Origin: Antitrichia curtipendula
Taxonomy: Eukaryota > Streptophyta > Bryopsida > Hypnales > Leucodontaceae
DNA: 64,000 nucleotides
Reading direction: 5' to 3'
Assembly: GCA_951230915.1 (NCBI GenBank)
Contig: OX579636.1
Coordinates: forward strand, 44,705,912 to 44,769,911
Positions 59,421 to 64,000 of the stretch are shown in pieces; position 1 is the stretch's first letter; every line of letters starts with the position of its first letter. A program made the position numbers and the translations under genes. Under the pieces are notes generated by a model. The model saw nothing but the letters and a program-made list of their open reading frames with translations. It had not been told where the DNA came from and did not search any database.

Positions 59421-59487
59421 ACCCTAAACCCTAAACCCTAAACCCTTGTTGTAACCCTTGTTGTAACCCTTGTTGTAACCCTCGTTG
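59421..59487. repeat. Telomere-like repeat plus four 12-bp repeats
   Basis: Three to four CCCTAAA heptamers (59421-59445) run directly into four head-to-tail copies of CCCTTGTTGTAA (the last with a C/T change). It lies 24 bp beyond the stop codon of the minus-strand oxidase gene, so within its 3' UTR. Confidence 0.9.
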
Positions 59488-59510
59488 ATGTACGTGAAGA
59501 ATTGCGGATT

Positions 59511-61582
59511 TTAGAGCTCATCATGTTTGCTGCTCGTTACCACTCTGCACACCTTGTGCTCAAGAAAAGCTGGAGAGGGTTGGCAAGCGTGCCCTTCGGG
59601 ACAGTGCGAGTCTTCTTCACAGTAACACCAATAGTGCAGCGTACAAAGCGGAGAGTACTCAGGGCCGTGCTTCTGCAGGACATGGGTGAAAAGCTCCGGT
59701 TCGAAAACTTTCCGAGGATCATGACGCTGCTGCAATTCGAGAATCTGCTCAAAGTTCCCAGGTGGAAAATTGTCTCGCACATGGCACTTGGGGTGTCGGA
59801 AGACGCGCTCGTGATTCTTCCCCCAATGCGGGCGCGCCTTGTATTTACACAAACTGAGCTGCTCAATGGTCTGGATCATGGTGGATTGCTTGCCAGGTTT
59901 GCCTGCGCTGGCTGAAGTCAGAGACGTCCATTGCACGAAGGCCACATCCTCTGTGCCGGCACTAGTCTCAAGGAAGCCCTTGGAGCCTTTTCCAAACCGC
60001 AGCCAGATCGTTCCAGGAGGCAAGCATGGGTTGACCTTGCCTTTGCCGTAACGCTTGTCGAGTCGGTCTTGCACCTCTTGAAGCTCGGTTTGGATTATGG
60101 CCCGCACATCCTCCACCCAACCCTCCAGCTGAGAAGCTTTGATCGTGAACTCCATGTCTTCAGCACTTGCTTTCATGTGTTGGATAGCGAAGATGCATTT
60201 GGGAGAGCAGTCAGGTCCGACCATGACGTAGTTCGTGGGGACAGTGGCGCGGTAGATTGGGGTTCCATCTTCATCAGCGAAAAGCGGGGTCCGTTTATAC
60301 GGCTCCTCCACGCTACAGATACCTGCATTCAGACAAACGGTGAGCGGAGACAGACCTGGAGTATTATTAAGGGTTAGGGTTAGGTTTTAGGATTGCAATA
60401 GAATATGAGGGGTATGTGGTGAATTCGGTTTTGCTGACCTGCATTCAGCTTGTCTGCAGCGGCGGACTCATCAGCTATGTCTCCCTCCCAAGCAGCTAGC
60501 AATCCACCCAGCTCTCTGGCAATTTGATCATGGACGGGTGATAGAAAGGAATTTCTGCCTGTTGCCTGAAACGCTGGCGCTGTGGTACGAAGACTTTCAT
60601 CAGCCCCAACGTGCGTGAACATCTGCACTCTATAACTTCCCAAATCCGGTCTCCAGAGCGCGATGATGTGCGGCGTTTCATCCTTCAACATACGTTTCAG
60701 ATCAGCTCCAATATTCGCATCATTCAGATGTCGCGCTTCTATGACTGTCCTCGAGTTCGCTTCCAGCTGCAAAGTGAGCTCTGTGATGACGCCCAACAAG
60801 CCCAGACCCCCTATCAAGGCATTCACCTCCATATTATTGGTTTCCGAGTCGCTTACAATGATCTCCCCCTTGGCGTTCACCCACTTGATCTTCCTCACCA
60901 GCATTCCTAAACTGCTGACAGCCCCGAGCCCAGTTCCATGTGCTGACGCTGAAATGCTTCCACCCACCGTCAAATTCGAATACACTGAAATAGCCCCAGC
61001 TCGAATGGACATGTTGTTGGCTTCAGCTGCATTGACCAGGTCGAGGAGCGTCATCCCTGCCTCGACTGTAAGCTGGTGGTGCATAGTATCAACAGAGACA
61101 ACACGGTTCATGAGATGGAGAAGCATGCTGAACGACTCTGGCTGGGAGTTTCCATTGCTGGGAGTTGCTTTGAATTCCTTCTTGGTGTTGTCTCTCTGTC
61201 CTGCGCAGACGAACCCAGCTCCGCTGTGGAATCCGGGACGAGTGGCACGAATTTTCACCGACTTGTCGCTGGACGTCAGAAGCTTGATGAGGTAGCTGAC
61301 TTCCTGGGTGCTGGTGGGGGTTAAGTGGAGGTCGGTCGTGCACTTGAGAAAGCTGCCACTGGAGTACAGCGTCGTTCCGAAGTTTTTGTGGGTGTAGGCC
61401 TCGCTGCTCCCTTCTTGAGCCGATGCTGTGCATAGCAGCAGAGCTGTACATGTAATGAGAAGCCAAAACACCTTGAATCCTTGCGACATCATCTTGAATG
61501 CTTCCATGCTACCTCCAACTGGAAATGCTAGTGAAAGACTGGGACCGAAATATTCCTCTGTCACTCTCAACGAGCTCGCCAT
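59511..61582 (-). CDS. L-gulono-1,4-lactone oxidase-like flavoprotein with signal peptide and HDEL tail
   Basis: Two exons on the minus strand, 60439-61582 and 59511-60322; phases close, giving 651 residues from the first ATG. The ATG at 61507 (MEAFKMMSQGF) is a likelier start because it places the hydrophobic core VFWLLITCTALLLCTASAQ where a signal peptide should be, giving 626 residues. A FAD-binding PCMH domain follows (IRATRPGFHSG, then VGGSISASAHGTG), then the aldonolactone-oxidase domain with the HWGKNHERVF motif, then a cysteine-rich tail (CTLHYWCYCEEDSHC). The last residues are SSKHDEL, a plant ER-retrieval signal. Plant GulLO proteins are linked to oxidation of gulonolactone to ascorbate. 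The substrate here is not shown by sequence. The only intron is flanked by a 12-bp direct repeat. Confidence 0.88.
60323..60438 (-). other. Sole intron of the oxidase gene, with direct repeats at its edges
   Basis: A 116-bp intron. The sequence CTGAATGCAGGT spans the donor junction and occurs again across the acceptor junction. In the intron lies a telomere-like stretch AGGGTTAGGGTTAGG (plus strand, about 60369-60383). Confidence 0.8.
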
Positions 61583-61757
61583 GGCCGAGATGGGAGACGA
61601 CCTTGCAATTGCAACTGTAGGCTCTCTCTTGCAACACGAGAGATTCTTCTCTAATTGGCAATTGGCAACTCACAAGCCTAGGCCCAGATGGGAGACGACC
61701 TTGCAATAACAACTGCAGCCTTGTCTTGAGACAGGAGAGATTTGTTACTCAACCATG
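61583..61757. repeat. Degenerate tandem duplication upstream of the oxidase
   Basis: GATGGGAGACGACCTTGCAA occurs near 61590 and again near 61688, each followed by related sequence (CAACTGTAGGCTCTCTCTTG / CAACTGCAGCCTTGTCTTG, then GAGAGATT). The period is about 98 bp. It covers the 5' leader or promoter of the oxidase. Confidence 0.75.
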
Positions 61758-62269
61758 CCTATGCGAATTCAAGAATTTGCGGTCAAACTACAGCAGTACA
61801 ACAAGCGATCTGCTTCCAAACATACGCCTTATCCAGAGCTTCTCTCGTGTTGCAAGCTGTAAAGTAAAAAAAGCATTCAGTTTAAAGGCAAAAGAAAGTA
61901 GAAGTAAAAGTAAAACTGAATTTCCTAAATAGTATATAAATTCTCCACAATTGAGTGATATTTGTCAATTTAAGTTTGCACTGCAGGTTTGTCCCACTGA
62001 AGCAGCAGAGGGTGCGGTTTGTGGATCGATAGAACATCCATCCCCAAATATCCATCCCTATTCTTCATCCATCCGTAATCACCGCCCTTCAGCTGGCTTG
62101 GCGAAAAATCTTCGTAGTTCCTAGATACGTGTCCAGGAAGCAACGTCACCAACTCACCATAAAGAACAAACCGTCTTCCACACGTCCAGCAGACCTCGCT
62201 TTGCGCTTCTCTCCCTGTCCGCAGCTGCCGCGTTCTTTTTCTCGATCTTTCTAGACTCTTCCTGTTGCC
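61758..62269. other. Divergent intergenic region between the oxidase and the right-edge gene
   Basis: No coding sequence was recognised. AGTAAAAGTAAAA-type runs occur near 61900. It must hold promoters for both flanking genes. Confidence 0.4.
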
Positions 62270-62278
62270 TATAAAAAA
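62270..62278 (+). promoter_or_regulatory. TATA box
   Basis: TATAAAAAA follows a CT-rich stretch and precedes the plus-strand ATG at 62369 by about 90 bp, a normal spacing for a short leader. Confidence 0.6.
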
Positions 62279-62368
62279 GTTGCCTACACCTGTGTAAGTT
62301 CATTACTCAACTAACCGAGAGTTGTGGTGTTCCATAGAGGATATTGGAGGTCGCTGAGATCGACGAAG

Positions 62369-62420
62369 ATGGCGGGTTTGTTGGAGCAGGCGTCTGTGGA
62401 ATCGAATCGACGCCGCCTTG
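62369..62420 (+). CDS. First coding exon of an unidentified gene running off the window (partial)
   Basis: The ATG at 62369 gives MAGLLEQASVESNRRRL before a plausible donor (CCTTG|GTGAAT, intron phase 1). Without splicing the frame ends at 62572. I do not recognise the protein. The TATA box upstream and the lack of other long frames in the next 1.5 kb suggest a long leader intron full of tandem repeats, with later exons beyond the window. Alternatively the ATG is not used and this is all 5' UTR. Confidence 0.4.
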
Positions 62421-62431
62421 GTGAATTTGGC

Positions 62432-63000
62432 TTCGATTTTAATCTGCCTTGTACTTTTCAGGCGTCGAGTTTCGTTCCTCCCGTGTGCCGTTGTTTCATG
62501 GGCGATGTCATACTTGGCAGATCTCTAGGGTTTCGACGTTTGTGTGAGGAGCGATTTGGAGATGTCGATTGATTTGCATGAGAGGATCGTCGGACGGTCT
62601 ATTTCACAGTCGTGATTGATTTCAGGCAGCCTTGTGCCGTTTCAGGCATCGAGTTTCTCTCCTGTGCGGTGTTGCTGTGCTTGGCAGATCCCGAGGGTTA
62701 GGTTTTCGGGGCGTCTGCGATGCGCGGTTGTTCGGAGCGATTTGCAGATTTGCCCAAGATGATTGGCGAGCGGGGTACTTTGGAACTCTGATTCGATCTG
62801 CCTTGTGCCTTTTTCTGGCGTCAAATTGTTTCTCTCCTGTGGATGGTGATTTTCTGTTTGGCAGAATTTCTAGGGTTTCGATCATATGGCGCGTGTGCGG
62901 TGTGCGGTCCTGACGAGGAGCGGTTTGAAGATGATTTCTTAAGACGATCGTCAGACAGGCTTATTCGGAAACCTGATTAGCCGTTCTTGATATTCTAGCG
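62432..63000. repeat. Tandem array I, about 178-bp unit, 3-4 copies
   Basis: Copies begin near 62432, 62613, 62786 and (partial) 62968. Each has TCTGCCTTGTGCC-like, then CAGGCATCGAGTTTCTCTCC-like, CTTGGCAGATCTCTAGGGTT-like, then GAGCGATTTGGAGAT-like blocks. The copies are diverged by substitutions and small indels. Confidence 0.8.
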
Positions 63001-63059
63001 CTTGCGTTAGTTCGGTAAAGTAGATTCGTGCGATTTTTTTTCAGCCGCAGAAGGTCTTT

Positions 63060-63735
63060 TCTGTTGCAGAGAGGCACAGCTTCGTGAGATCATGGAGAAT
63101 TCTGCTTTGGATATGAGGAGGACGTGTGGAGTATTTTCAATCGCTGAAGGGGGCTACCTTCAGACTGACAGGCTCTTTTAAAACTCTATTCGTGCCCTTC
63201 TTCAAGATTTTCACCTGATTCCTCTTATTCAGTTGTTTAGCATCTTGCGTAGGTGAGTTTTTGGTCGACAATTGGGTTGAGGTGGACTCTGTTTCCTCTT
63301 GGAGAGGAGCAGGTAATTGTGTGAGCATGGCGGGTGGTGCTTGTGTAGCTATCGGGAGGAGGGAGGAGGGAGTAATTTAATTCGTTCAAGACGATTGGCT
63401 TCAGATTAACAGGCTCTTCTTAACCTGACGATTTCCTTGTTTCAAGATTTCCGACTGCCTCTTATTCAGCTGTTAGCCTCTTGCGATCGTGAGTTGTTTG
63501 GGCGGTGATATGATTTTGGACTGGTCTACCTTTGGGAGAGGGTCACAGACTGGCGAGATCGTGAAGAATGATGCTTGTACTCGTGGAGAGCGTGTTTGGA
63601 GTATTTTAATTCGTTGAAGATGGTCGACTTCGAATTGACAGGCTCTTTTGAAACCCTACACGAACCTTGATTCAAGATTTCTGCATATTCTTTTGTTTAG
63701 CGACTTGTGTGACCTGTCCAAGCGGCTATGTGCTT
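63060..63735. repeat. Tandem array II, about 235-bp unit, 3 copies
   Basis: Copies begin near 63124, 63367 and 63594. Shared blocks in order: TGGAGTATTTTAATTCGTTG, GACTTCAGATTGACAGGCTC-like, TTCAAGATTT, CTCTTATTCAG, then (before the next copy) GCGAGATCGTGAAGAATG-like. The start of each unit resembles the end of array I units (AAGACGAT...CAGACAGGCTT), so the arrays may be related. Confidence 0.8.
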
Positions 63736-64000
63736 TAATCGCCTTCGTCAGGGGTGATCTTTCTAGTTTTCGAAGAACATGGGATTGCATGGCCTGAAGT
63801 CGGAGGATGGCTAGAGTATCATAATTTGTACAACTCGTTTGACAGTTTGGGACATTCACATGCTCCAGATTTTAGTTCGTCCCTAATAATTCGCCTTTTT
63901 TAAGGATGCGAATTTTAGTTGAAGATATGCTTTAGCTGGTTGGGTGAATTGTGTCTCTGGCAGGGGGCAGGGATTGAGACTTATATGGAGAGTATAGCTT

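Noticed and set aside
59931..60377. 148-codon plus-strand open frame
   Set aside because: Antisense to oxidase exon 2 and the intron; no motif.
60663..61295. 210-codon plus-strand open frame
   Set aside because: It lies entirely antisense to the oxidase exon 1, which carries clear FAD-domain motifs. No family resemblance.
62622..62913. Overlapping 87-93-codon frames on both strands in the repeat arrays
   Set aside because: They arise from the tandem units, change between units, and show no protein-level conservation.
1..64000. tRNA, rRNA or CRISPR loci
   Set aside because: No cloverleaf-like sequence with a T-loop GTTCGA/GTTCAA box in context, no rRNA stretch and no regularly spaced identical repeats were found by eye. 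A tRNA scan could still find something missed.

Overview
The window is nuclear DNA from a land plant. The evidence is plant-type gene families (pyruvate-dependent GABA transaminase, gulonolactone-oxidase-like enzyme, J-domain/GPALPP fusion), plant-type TTTAGGG motifs, GT-AG introns, and compact gene islands (about 45-50% GC) set in very AT-rich, transposon-filled DNA. The intronless kinase with a helical N-terminal domain and the overall style suggest a bryophyte, perhaps a moss. That is an inference and I cannot name a species.

Layout. 1-3765: AT-rich, then a transcript-like stretch without a recognisable protein. 3766-6251 (-): neuroguidin/LCP5-type nucleolar protein, six exons. 6252-11658: AT-rich DNA with small inverted-repeat elements. 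11659-14082 (-): DNAJC21/JJJ1-type co-chaperone, three exons. 15134-18002 (+): WSS1-type DNA-dependent metalloprotease, five exons, divergent from the JJJ1 gene. 18696-24190 (-): GABA transaminase, 18 exons, convergent with WSS1. 26584-26931 (-): small DUF2256 zinc-binding protein. 27-36 kb: a graveyard of decayed Ty3/gypsy pieces, one carrying a 1.18-kb CACTA-like element inside its reverse transcriptase region. About 36.0-36.6 kb: duplicated fragment of the frataxin 5' end. 37104-40377 (+): GPALPP/DUF3752 protein with an embedded J-domain, 11 exons. 41.6-42.1 kb: LINE 3' end with a poly(A) tail. 42547-44289 (+): frataxin, five exons. 44.3-49 kb: AT-rich repeats. 49659-50606 (+): ELMO-domain protein, no intron. 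52270-53778 (+): protein kinase with an MLKL/HeLo-like N-terminal domain, no intron. 54-59.4 kb: AT-rich. 59511-61582 (-): gulonolactone-oxidase-like flavoprotein with signal peptide and C-terminal HDEL. 62270-64000 (+): promoter, first exon and repeat-rich leader/intron of a gene that runs off the window.

The genes do not form an operon or cluster. Three are linked to nuclear or nucleolar housekeeping (neuroguidin in small-subunit processing, JJJ1 in large-subunit maturation, GPALPP/J in a nuclear role not well defined). WSS1 acts in DNA-protein crosslink repair. GABA transaminase and frataxin are expected in mitochondria. Exon models were built by hand from splice sites and reading phase; for each multi-exon gene the phases close exactly, which is strong internal evidence, but no transcript was available.

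The observations I would check first are the HDEL-tailed gulonolactone-oxidase-like enzyme, the 12-bp direct repeat flanking its only intron, the HeLo-like kinase, the frataxin exon-1 duplicate, the nested CACTA-in-gypsy insertion, and the tandem arrays inside introns and leaders. I did not find a clearly new multi-gene system.
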